NCBI RefSeq assembly: GCF_004379255.2
Contig: NC_056037.1
Span: forward strand, 16,750,902-16,814,901
From: Salvia splendens
Taxonomy: Eukaryota; Streptophyta; Magnoliopsida; Lamiales; Lamiaceae
DNA length: 64,000 nucleotides
Direction of reading: 5' to 3'
The notes under the pieces were generated by a model. That model had not been told where the DNA came from, made no database searches, and saw only the letters and a list, made by a program, of their open reading frames with translations. The position numbers and the translations under genes were made by a program. Positions within the stretch are counted from its first letter, which is position 1. Each line of letters starts with the position of its first letter. This document shows positions 11,657 through 22,269 of this stretch, piece after piece.

Positions 11657-14179
11657 TGTAACACCCCGACTTTTTTCTACCTTTCTATTGTGTTCTTGAA
11701 AGGACCGTCGTTTGTGCACTTGAAAATTTTTCGACCTTGTTTCTTTTGTCGAGAGAAGTATTTCACTTTTGGGGCCAAACAATTATTCTTTCCTAGCCCA
11801 ATTTGAAACCCAATTGTTACGAGCCCAAAATGATACCTACACGAAAGAATAGACCACGTATCAAATACACTTTCGACATCAAATCAAGACGAAAAGTTGG
11901 ATAAGAATCACGTCACATCAGGCACGTTTTCCAATTGGATAAGAATCACGTCACATCAGGCACATTTTCCAACGCCGCATTAATTACTCGTCACATCGAA
12001 ACGAAAAGACGTGAATCTTTGTCTTTTATGAATTTTTTTTTCTATAAATAGCATCTCCCTTCATTTCATTTCTTTGACGTCAATTTAGAAATCCGAGAGA
12101 GAGAAAACGAGAGAAGGAAAACCGAGAGTTAGAAGAGAGAGAGAGAGAGCGCCGCCGGAGGCGGCGCTGCGGATCCGCGAAGGCGGATTCGTGGCAGCGG
12201 CGGCAGCGGTGAAGGGAGAGGGACGAATCGTGCCAACGTTTGTTTCTACCGTTCGTTTTTCTTGATTCAAGAAGGTATAACTAAGATTTTCTTCTCATCT
12301 CCTTCATTGAAACTTTATTCTTGAATCCTACATGCATATAGAGGGTGTAGGAATCATAGATCGCAAAGTTAATCGGTGGGAAAGTGAGTTTGCTTGAGAA
12401 CTTTGATAGTTATGCGATTTTTGATTAAGTTGTGTGAAGTTTGATTTGAATCCTTGGTGAATGATCTAAGTTTATGTGCAAACATGTTTAAGAGAGTCTT
12501 ATCAAGCATGATTGTGTGTTATAAGCATGAGAATTTGTGTTTGGATGATTGGGAAAGAAACCCTAATTTCGAAATTTTGAGTCTGAAATCTGTGACGTTC
12601 AAACAGTATTTCCTGATGTGTGATTGACCTATAAAACGGTCGAATTTTGATATGAAAATTTTACTGAGTAAATTTCAAGGTGATTTCTGTGTCTCGTGTA
12701 AATTTCAGCCCTTTTTGTCGAAAAATAAATTTTTGAAAAATGTTTGAAGTCGACTGCGCAATTCTGCCAGTAACGTGTGTTCTCGACCAGAAAGTTTCGA
12801 AATCTGTTTGACTGACTAAATGACCTCAGTTTGATGTGATTCTTGAACTAGATGAAAATTGGAAGTGTCTTCTGAGTCTTTTAAAATTTTCAGCCTTATT
12901 GGACATCGTACGAATTTATGGTGAATTTTTCAAATGAACTGCGCAATGCTGCCAGAAGCTTGATGTTCCGACCGAGTGTTGTATTAATGTTTTGACTGAT
13001 CAAATGACACGATTTAAATGTGAAACTTTACCTGAATGAACCTGAATGTGTCTACTATGTTGTGACCAAATTTTAGCTTCATATGAGATCGGAGCGATTA
13101 TTGGTGATTTTTACAAGGCAACCGCGCAGTTCTGCCAGTTTCGTTGTTATGTGAAAATATCTTTTGTACTAAGTTTGATGAATTATATGATGCATGTGTG
13201 ATTTGAGAAAAGTATTATGACATGTCTTTCTTGTGTTGGTGAATGTTGGGATGGGTGAGAGAACGATAAAAAAAGGGAACAATAGGACATGCATGATAAT
13301 ATAAGTTTACGAAAGGCTGATTTGTGTTGTCATTGGCAAGGGTGATTGAGTATACGTGAGCTCAAGGAACGAGGGTTGCCTTAATTGGATATTGAATGGT
13401 TTAAGCAAACGAGGTGGGCTTTCTTTTACTAAACTCTTTTACGCTTTCAAAAGTATGATTATGGTGTAATAAGGGTGGTTTAAAGTGTTATGTCATGCCA
13501 TGTTTGTTTTGATGATGAGATTGTGCCTGATGCCTAGTTTGTGAGTGCGCTCCATTAGGCTATAGGGCTATGAATGAAACGAATTCGGGTCTGAGTAGGG
13601 CCGCAAACCCTATCAGGCTAGTGTACACAGATGGGATCGTGAGCCGTCCTTGCTAGTCGGCCGGTCTCGTGGGCGAATAGTGTGGCCACACTTTCGTCGC
13701 ACTATGGAAAGAGAATGTGATTGAATGATTGATGAGAAAGTGGGGAGATTGATTGTCTGGCCAGACTTTGAAATGTTTTTGTGTTCTCGTGATATTTCTT
13801 AACTTCACATAAAACTCGAGATCACTGGTATGGATGACATAACTGTTTTTATGAAAATGTTTTCGGCATGAGCCCATTGAGTACAACAAGTACTCAGCCG
13901 CCCTGCATGTGTTTTCCCTATGTGCAGGTTGAGCGAGATGTTGCGGTGGATGTTGAGTCGGCCTAGGGATTTTGGATGCGTTGTGTCTTCATACATAGGC
14001 GTCATCCTAGACTCTCTTTGAAACCTTATTTCCGCTGCTATATTTTTGAACTAAAATATTATTCTTTAAGCTAATTGAGGCTTTCTTATGAACTGTTATC
14101 CTTAAATGCTATTCTTAATATTTGTCCCTTGGTCACGATCGCCTCGTTTGTAACACCCCTAGTATGGGCGGTCGTGACA
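11657..14179 (+). repeat. 3' LTR of the Tekay-like element
   Basis: 2523 bp, collinear with 2749-5284. It lacks a 16-bp stretch in the CGG-rich part (near 12157) that the 5' LTR keeps and otherwise shows scattered substitutions. It is followed by the target duplication GCCGC, after which Harbinger 1 resumes. Confidence 0.93.
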
Positions 14180-15186
14180 GCCGCGTTACCTTTTTCTCAG
14201 CATTGTCCGGACGTTGTCATCACGTGATGAATACATGACGTATCGGGAAGACGGCATTGGCAGACCCGGCCTTACACCGTTGCAAAAGTGCACGGCTGCA
14301 ATCCGTCAGTTGGCCTACGGCACCACGACGGACATCTTCGACGAGTACCTCTACGTCGGGGATACAACAGGCCGGGAGTGCCTGAGGAGATTTTGTAGGG
14401 GAGTTGTGGAGGCCTACGGCGACACATATTTGCGCAAGCCGACTGTCACTGATTGCCAGGGCCTGATGAAGATGCACGAGACGACGCACGACTTTCGTGG
14501 GATGCTAGGGAGCATCGACTGTATGCACTTGTAGTGGAAGAATTGTCTGACGGCGTGGAGATGCCAATTCATTAGTGGATACAAGGGCAGCCACCCGACG
14601 ATGATCCTCGAAGCCGTCGCTGACCATCGGCTCTGGATCTGGCATGCTTACTTCGGCGTAGCCGGGTCGAACAACGACATTAACGTACTCAACTCATCCA
14701 CCCTCTTCACCGAGCAATGCAATGGCAATGGCTCGACCATCGAGTTCACTACCAACAGGCGCCAATACCACATGGGGTACTACTTGGCCGATGGCATATA
14801 CCCACGGTGGCCTGTTTTTGTGAAGACGATCAGCTGCCCAATTGGTGAGAAGAGGGTTTTATTTGCGCAAAAGCAGAAGTCGGCGCGGAAGGATGTCGAA
14901 TGGGCATTTGGTGTGCTCCAAGCACGGTGGGAAATTGTGAAAGGGCCGACTCGTCTCTGGTTCAAGGAAGTCCTCGCCGATGTCATGTATGCGTGCATAA
15001 TCATGCACAACATGATAGTCGAGCATGAAGGTGGGAGCATCACCTAGTGGAACGATGATGACGGTGCATCTAGCTCATCCAGCACGGTGACCAAGCCCCC
15101 CGCTAGAGGATTACCGTAGGGCTTCAATGAGGTTCTATCTAGACTGGCCTCAATGCGCAACCAACAAGACTATGCTCAGCTCATGA

Positions 15187-17212
15187 AAAAGTGTCAATGT
15201 GAAAAAGTAATTCGGGACGGTAAAAAGTAATTATGCTCAACAAGTTTGTCGTGCAAGGAAATATAAGTTAGTGAATAATTGCCCGAGTACAATTATAGTT
15301 CAAATAGATATTAAATGTCTATTTACAAAATAGAGTCATTTCTCTACAAGTGGAGAATGCTCCAAGTATAGCTATATTATTACAAAGACGAGCTACACAT
15401 AGTTGGTGCTCTATTATTGGAGAAACTCCAATTCTTGAAGCATGCTCCTAGGAATGAAAAGATCCGTCAGCACGTAGTAATTTATACACGGTAAAAAGGT
15501 ACCGACAAATAGTGCCGTGAATAGTATGATTAGTGTGAAATAGTGCGATGAATAGTTACTCACATATAATGCAGAAACGTTTTAAAAATCCAACATGCAC
15601 TATTGCTCTTCTTTTATCTTAAGCATGTGAAAAGGCGTAATATGAAATGATTTGACATCTTTTAAATCTTATTATTGCACGACTTATGCACAGTGTAAGA
15701 TTTTGGCAACACGCCATTCATTTACACGCAGAATGATATCAGACATGCTATAATGAGAAATCCCATGCAAAAATAGATATGTTTTTGAAAAAGAAAAGAT
15801 TTCTACAGTCGCCACATTTATTTTCCTTGCGTACATTGTCGGAGAAATCTTACGATAAAGAGGGGAGTTGTTTTCTTCACCAATCATCTCATCAAACACT
15901 TTCAAACACTACACGCTTAAAAGCGTCTTTCACGAGAAGGTTTCCAAGCAAGAACGAAGTGCTTTCAACGAGCTTTTGCATCTCTTCATTTAAGTAAGTC
16001 TTTTATTCAAAAACTCATATTGCTTCAAGCATGCATTTTTTTCAGAAAAGAGAAACCCAAAAACTCTTTGGAGCATAAATCATAGCCAAGCATGCTCACT
16101 TTAGTATCACACAATCCAATTTTCGTCCTTTCAGTAACAAGTGAAAACTATCATCTTTTGGTTATTTTGGGAATAAGCATCTTTAAAATGGCAGCACCTT
16201 AGGAAATTAATAACGCTAAATCCATCCGTTCAAATATAATTTCCTTCGGTCAAAATGAAATAGAATGAGTTGTTTACCTTCCCTTAAAATTTCAGAACAA
16301 TCGGACTATATTTGAACCTCCGATCGTGTACAAAACCGACATTGCTACTGTTGAAACGAAAGCCACTTAAAAGCTTAATAATAGATGATCGAACTGTTGA
16401 AATTAGATCTCCTTAGGTAGGAATAATTCTTTATGAGTCATCTACCTTTGGTTAAAACTTCGGGACGATCGGATATATTTTGGACCCCCGATCGTGAAGA
16501 AATCCGATGCTATGTCTTGTTTGGCGAAAAAGAAAAAAAGAAAGAGAGTTGGGTGAGAGGGTGAGAACGCAGTAGAGAGAGAGAGGCAAATTCATGTGTG
16601 CGGGGTTGAGGGAGCTTTTATTTTACTTGGGCTCTCTTATTGATTCTTTTGTTTGGGCTTATAGTAATTAATTTAACAAAGCCCAAATCTTTTAATTTAT
16701 GTGCTTGCGGGCTAGTATAAGTTAATTATATTGGGCCAAGATAATAACCACAACTACAATTAAGCTAGTTAATGAATCGAATGAATTAATTACTTGGGCT
16801 TAAGTTCTCTTGAATTAATTTAAATGAGCGATCTTACAAATTTTATTCAAGTTAAAATACTTGAATTTATCGAGTTAATTAATCTCTTGATTAATTGATG
16901 CCCAGAATTAAATTTCGGATTTAGTAAAAGTGAATGAGTTATGAAAGAGAGAAGAAAATAAGATGTATATCATAGGTGCATTCATCTGCTTGTATTTATT
17001 TCTTGGAGCTAAATAGATTAATATCTTTTATTGGACAAGGTTCATTGCAAGGATTTTAACTCCAAGTGAGTTAATATTGTTTTACGAAGTTTGGAAGCAT
17101 ACGAGGTGAACTTTTCTATCCTACATACCAATGTGGATTAAAATATGAAGTATATTTGAGATAACATTTATTTATGCAAATGACGTTGTCTTGCCATAAA
17201 TGATTTGTTTGT
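15187..17212. other. Relic DNA between Harbinger 1 and Copia A, no gene
   Basis: No coding region is supported. 16980-17212 reads in the same sense as the inner part of a Tekay-type LTR (gcatacgaggtgaacttttctatcc resembles gcaaacgaggtgggctttcttttac at about 4515), and it continues at 32269 beyond Copia A. 15187-16900 is AT-rich. It has two related blocks (aatcggactatatttgaacctccgatcgtg near 16300 and atcggatatattttggacccccgatcgtg near 16470) and a GA-rich stretch at 16545-16590. That order suggests an old LTR in the reverse sense, but I could not fix its ends. TSD TTTGT of Copia A is 17208-17212. Confidence 0.4.
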
Positions 17213-17447
17213 TGTTGAATGGTATGATCGACATATTTAGGGAGAAGGGAACACTATGATTTATATTGAATGAGATGGTTTCACTATACAATACGGCACC
17301 CTTTAAATAGGGTTAAGGAGATAATGTACATGGTAAGACATTGATTATACAATATTCTATCAATCTCCTAATTTGTGTGATTGATTCTAATTGCAATCTT
17401 TTCTTATCACACAATTGATTCTAATTGACAAGTTTCCTTTTCTAACA
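17213..17447 (-). repeat. 3' LTR of Copia A
   Basis: 235 bp with TG...CA ends (tgttgaatggta ... ttctaaca). The pol frame of the element runs without a stop into it and terminates at 17387-17389, about 60 bp inside. Confidence 0.92.
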
Positions 17448-19305
17448 CTCTGCCTCAAATTGAGTGGGGGGTCTCCAATACTCAATTTGCAAAGACTATC
17501 TCCAAAGGCTCTCGTGTTGACTGTCTTCGTCAACATGTCGGCAAGCTGATCTTCTGAGCGAACAAATGGTAGCTCAACAATTCCCCTTTCGATGTTTTCT
17601 TTGATAAAGTGTCTGTCCACCTTGACATGTTTGGTTCGATCGTGTTGAACTGGGTTTTCTGAAATGCTTATGGCGGCCTTGTTATCACAGTATAGTCGGC
17701 ACTTCTTTCTTGGAGAGAGACCAATTTCCTTCATCAGCCTTCTTAGCCACATTATCTTAGTTAATCCACTTTTGATACCCCGAAACTCTGCCTCGGCACT
17801 GGAAAGAGCCACCACTTTCTGCTTTTTACTTCTCCAAGTCACCAAGTTACACCCAACAAAGGTAAAATACCCCGCGGTGGACCTCCTATCATTCGGATTC
17901 CCGGCCCAATCAACATATGTGTATCCATGAATATCAAGGTTCCCATTTCTAGAGAATAGTACTCCATGTCCCGTTGTTCCCTTCAGATATCGACAAATTT
18001 TGAGCGCTGCCTCCATATGATCCGTCTGTGGTTTATGCATGAACTGACTCACGACCCCTACGGCATAGGTAATGTTTGTCCTAGTGTGCGATAAGTAGAT
18101 AAGCTTTCCAACTAGTCGCTGATATTGCCCTCGATCGGTTAACTCGGCGTTATCATCAATCTGCAATCCATGATTAACTGCTATGGGCGTATTGTCCGGT
18201 TTACACTCTAGGAGCCCTGTTTCCGCAAGAATGTCCAGAATATATTTTCTCTGCCTTAGAAAGATCCCTCTCTGAGATCTCAACACCTCGATCCCAAGAA
18301 AGAATTTGAGATCCCCTAAGTCCTTCATCTCAAACTCCTGAAATAGATTCTTCTTCAAGTTCTCAATTTCTTCCAAGTCGTCACCTGTGATAATCATATC
18401 ATCGACATATATGATTAAGCAAGTGATCCTATCTCCTCTTCTCTTCAGAAACAAAGTATGATCAGAGTTGCTCTGTTTGTATCCATAGCTAATCATTGCC
18501 CCGACGAACTTCTCAAACCATACTCTTGGGGACTGCTTTAACCCATACAAAGTTTTCCTTAGCCTACATCCTTCCCCCATCTTGAAATCTGCTGCGAATC
18601 CTGGAGGGGCCTCCTTATACACCTCTTCTTCTTTTTTTAACTCACCATGAAGAAAGGCGTTCGTCACATCGAACTGGTATAGTGGTCAATCTTTATTTGC
18701 CGCCACAGACAATAGGACTCGAATTGTGTTCATCTTGGCCACCGGAGAGAAAGTTTCTGAATAATCTACCCCTTATGTCTGGGTGTAGCCCTTCGCGACT
18801 AGCGTGCTTTGTACCTTTCAATTGAGCCATCTGGTCTCCTCTTGATAGTGAAAACCCATCGACATCCTACAGGCCGTTTTCCTTTGGGTAAGATGCATGT
18901 TTCCCAAGTGTCGTTCCGGATCAGTGCGTCTATTTCCTTTTGCATTGTCTCTCTCCAGTGCTTATGTTGCATAGCCTTTTCCCATGACTGTGGGATCTTT
19001 TCCTCCTCATACAGTGCCTTCTCAAATGCTTGAGCCATTTCGCTCAGGTGACTCGTAACTAGGCAAGCAACAGAGTAGCGAGCCTTCCTGTTAACTCTCT
19101 CCGGGGTATACCTTTTTAGCGGAACCCCCATGTTAGCCCGGGGTGGAAGAATGTACCCTCCTGTGTCAGGGTCAATTCCTTCAACTTCTTCTATCCCACT
19201 GGTTTCTTCAACCGTGTTCACCACATCGGGGCCTACTTCTTCCTCAACACTTACATCATCAGTAAAAAAGAAAACTGGAGAAGCAGGGTTATCAGAACTT
19301 ACATT
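17387..19305 (-). pseudogene. Copia A pol, C-terminal part (RT and RNase H)
   Basis: Read on the minus strand from 19305. A short acidic linker (VSVEEEVGPD) comes first, then the start of RT (RWVFTIKRRPDGSIERYKAR). A frameshift follows at about 18810 and stops at about 18775 and 18687. The long block 18667-17387 then carries the RT core YGLKQSPRVWF, the catalytic YVDDMIITGD and FFLGIEVLRSQRG, followed by RNase H with ALSSAEAEFRGI, CDNKAAISI and HVKVDRHFIKE. Protease and integrase are absent because the Athila block begins at 19306. The last codons lie in the LTR. Confidence 0.88.
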
Positions 19306-20545
19306 GGAAGGGTGAATGTAGTGGTGTACGTGGAATTATGGTGAATGCGGTGTAACAGAAAATATGCGGAAAGTACTAGGTTTCTATAAAAGGCTAAACA
19401 GAAAAGCAGGGAATAAGTGGTAGTTGTGGTGACTAGACTGTCAGATCTGTAGGGTATAATTAAAAGTAAAGGACAAAATCAAAAAGGTATCTAAAAAGTA
19501 AAGTGGTCCCCAACATCGGATATGGACATCATCTTCTTCAACAAACACAAACTAAATCAGAAGAAAAACAAACCAGATTCAGCACCAATAAATACACCGA
19601 TTAACAACTCAAGAACACAGATCTACAAATTAAACCTTAAACAAACAGATCGAAACCCGAAACTGCGATTACGCCCACTGGTCAACATGCAAGTATGCAG
19701 AAACCACGTGAACATGGCTTTCCACACTTAACTAATTCAGATCTAAAAACTAAAGACAATCTTGGCTAGCGAACACAGAAAGTTTAACTATGTAACTTAA
19801 AACATGCGATTCAACACTGGAGATTACCGTAACAGCAAGATCTAAATTATCTAGGCGGAAAGAAAAGAGAAAACGAAACTAACCAAAATGAAAACAACTT
19901 CATAGCACTTAGAAAACGTTTGGAATCACAACTAAAACTTTAAAGTACGAAATTGTTTGAGAACACAGCAGATCCAACGAAGGAAAACTAAATGGGAAAA
20001 CTAAGAAAGCAAGTAAAAGGTGTTTTGCCACTTCGGGCGAAAGAACAGTAACACGGCGGAAACAAGCGGGCTGGAACGAGAACTCTGGAACTCCGGCGAA
20101 CTACTGGAACTCAAGTGACCATGGCTGTGGCGAGGAACGATAAACTCGAAAGATAATGCTGAAGGACTGATTGACCGAAGAGAGATTGCTAACTAAGTTT
20201 AGGAGTTAACTAACTACTTGATGAGCATTCTCTCTCCAAGTGGCTTCTTTATATAGGAAGGCCTCCCTTGATTTTTAGGGTCGACTCTCGGCGTGAAATG
20301 ACTCTTTTGCCCCCTTGCTAGCGGTTGATCTTCCCAGCTATCATTCTTCTCCATCTCGAGCCTTTTTGGCATGCATACTGATCAGGATGGCAACATCCCG
20401 ACGCCTTTTTTCTCTTGAATTATTCCAAAGCTTCCCTACTGGCTAGAACACTCAACCTGCACACTTAAGCAACTTGTTTTGCAGATAAAGTTCAAACATG
20501 CACATCATACTGACCAGTAACCAAGGCCTAGAATGCGACTTATCA
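19306..20545 (-). repeat. Truncated 3' LTR of the left Athila-like copy
   Basis: Begins TGATAAGTCGCATTC on the minus strand at 20545, just after the sequence caagcatgtggtaagtgtgagcagtt that typically precedes such LTRs. It is cut at 19306, some 250 bp short of the right copy's LTR end. Confidence 0.8.
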
Positions 20546-21788
20546 AACTGCTCACACTTACCACATGCTTGTCCTCAAGCGTGAAGACAAACAAAAGAAG
20601 TAAGCTATATTCTAGTCTGGTTACTCCCCTGACCGACTCTACCTAAACTAGACTCTATACCACGACGCAAAGAAAAACACTTGAACAAACACAGAAAAAC
20701 ACACAATCAAACATAAAAAGACTAAAACACAAAGATTGGGCTATATTTTCAACCATCCCTCCCCTCGGGATTAGGTGCAATCCGGCCTTAGACAGCCTTG
20801 AACTTCCGCCACCCCATCTTTCTTTCCCAGTCAGTATATCCGCTTGTCTAGATCGCCCAAACTCTCAGCCAAACACTAGGTTCACTCAGTCACTCATACC
20901 TTACCAGGAAGATTAGGACTGCATTCTCGCAATATGCTCAACCACAATTGCCTCGGACTTAGATCTCACGTGCAGCTACTGAAGGACTTAAAGGCTTGTA
21001 ATGGGGCTATTGGTTTGTAATGTTTTTGGGCGGATGTTCCTAAGGCTCTAAGGTTCAAAACTTCTACCTTATTTGATATGGGAGACCTGTGTGCACTTGG
21101 GCTTCTGGTTAGTAACTTTTCTTTCCTGGCGCTTCTGGCATGGGTTTCCTACTGATTAGTAGCTCCTTGTGGCTTTGCCATCCTTATTCCTTCTTTTTTT
21201 TTTGTTTGTGGCTTCGCCACCCTTATACCTTCTTCTTCTTTTTTGGGACCTGGGATAACTCCCTGGTCGATTTTCTTCCAGACTTTCTTGTACACCTTTC
21301 TAGCCAGTAAGCTTCATTCGCTTCATGCCTTGCACACACACAGTCCCAGTGGCTAGGGGTATTTATCTGGGTATAAAGAGTTAGAAAAGGAGTTCTAAAG
21401 GTGGGTTTTTTTTTTGTGGGAGGGTGTTTCCTACTGCCTTCAGTGTTTGCCAAACGCGGTCACTTCGCCCTAATCATTATGTGGCAGCCACTCTTTTCTT
21501 TTCTAGATATTGTGGAAAGTGGTTCCACTTTAAGCTTATAACTCACATTTTAAGAGGGCTTTCGTGTTTGGCTCTGAGGATGGGCTTTTCCCTCATACTT
21601 GCGTCATCTATCCTGGCTATGAGGGTACTAAAGGGGGTGATTTCTGTTTTCCAGCATGTTTTATCTCCCTCAATTCCCCTTACCGTCAGCTCAAGACAGT
21701 TGAGTTTTAAGCCCAATCAACACAACAAATATAAAAAACTAAACCTAACAAAACACTAACACAAGCACAAACAGAAACCACACATACA

Positions 21789-22165
21789 TCATACTGGCCA
21801 TTGCGTCCCCCCTCCCACTTCACAAGTGTCTGCCCTCAGATAAGGCTGTGAAGTGGAAAATGTAATGGCCAGTATGGTGGACACACAGATAAAACAACAA
21901 CACAATATATTAACACTAAAACTTCTTACACTTAGACTATAGAATAGGCTAAGTGGAAGAGTTTGAAAACCTAAACAGAAACCAACAGACACAAAACACA
22001 TATATATATATACAAACTCCTCACACTTAGGCCAGGCAATGGGCTAAGTGTGAGGAAACATGCTTACGAAAAATACAAACAAGAGAACAACAGAAAGCAT
22101 GCACCCAGAAACAAACCCTTTACTTCTCACACTTAGACTATGAAATAGGCTAAGTGTTAGGAATG
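21789..22165 (-). repeat. Structured 3' UTR motifs, left arm
   Basis: The mirror of 28300-28670. It holds three short inverted repeats built on cacttag/ctaagtg and one large hairpin whose stem is catactggccatt with aatggccagtatg (about 21790-21875). See the right-arm entry. Confidence 0.65.
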
Positions 22166-22269
22166 GGGTGTGCGCACATACACAATTTATACTACCTAAA
22201 AGCACAGAAAACAATAAAAATACGAAAAACTAAAGAGAAAGAAAAGAAAAACTAACTTGCGGTCGGGGG

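Larger units (their letters stand above)
2749..14179 (+). mobile_element. Ty3/gypsy LTR retrotransposon, Tekay/Del-like chromovirus, defective
   Basis: A complete LTR element flanked by the 5-bp duplication GCCGC (2744-2748 and 14180-14184), with TG...CA ends, a tRNA-iMet type primer site and a polypurine tract. The order RT, RNase H, integrase, chromodomain-like end fits a Ty3/gypsy chromovirus, and the RT and chromodomain wording fits the Tekay/Del clade. I found no gag or zinc knuckle, and pol has many stops and frameshifts. By my rough eye count the two LTRs differ at about 25 sites plus a 16-bp indel in 2.5 kb, so it inserted fairly recently. It lies inside Harbinger 1. Confidence 0.9.
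2595..15047 (+). pseudogene. Harbinger 1 transposase (DDE, ALP1-like), broken
   Basis: The N-terminus starts at 2595 (MNHGDDTTSSSSSES) and meets a TGA at 2652-2654. Coding similarity continues to 2748, is interrupted by the gypsy element, and resumes at 14180. The 14214-14534 block carries RDEYMTYREDGIGRP and GSIDCMH. A stop at 14532-14534 lies exactly where Harbinger 2 reads MHWEWK. 14601-15047 then carries the AGSNNDINVL block, YLADGIYP and the ARKDVEWAFGVLQ block. These are the DDE nuclease motifs of plant Harbinger transposases (the HARBI1/ALP1 relatives). The pieces order correctly across the insertion. The stops and the 11.4-kb insertion make it non-functional. Confidence 0.85.
2275..15186 (+). 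mobile_element. PIF/Harbinger element 1, split by a gypsy element, 3' end truncated
   Basis: The left end is at 2275, after a TTA (2272-2274) that fits the TWA target of Harbingers. The element covers 2275-2748 and resumes at 14180, after the 11.4-kb LTR retrotransposon. It ends abruptly near 15186: the match to Harbinger 2 stops just after ctcagctcatgaa-type sequence, and neither a right terminal repeat nor a second TTA is present. Without the insertion it would be about 1.5 kb. No separate Myb-like ORF, typical of complete Harbingers, is seen. Confidence 0.8.

Noticed and set aside
15684..15997. Short ORFs on both strands
   Set aside because: No domain or splice support; relic LTR-like DNA.
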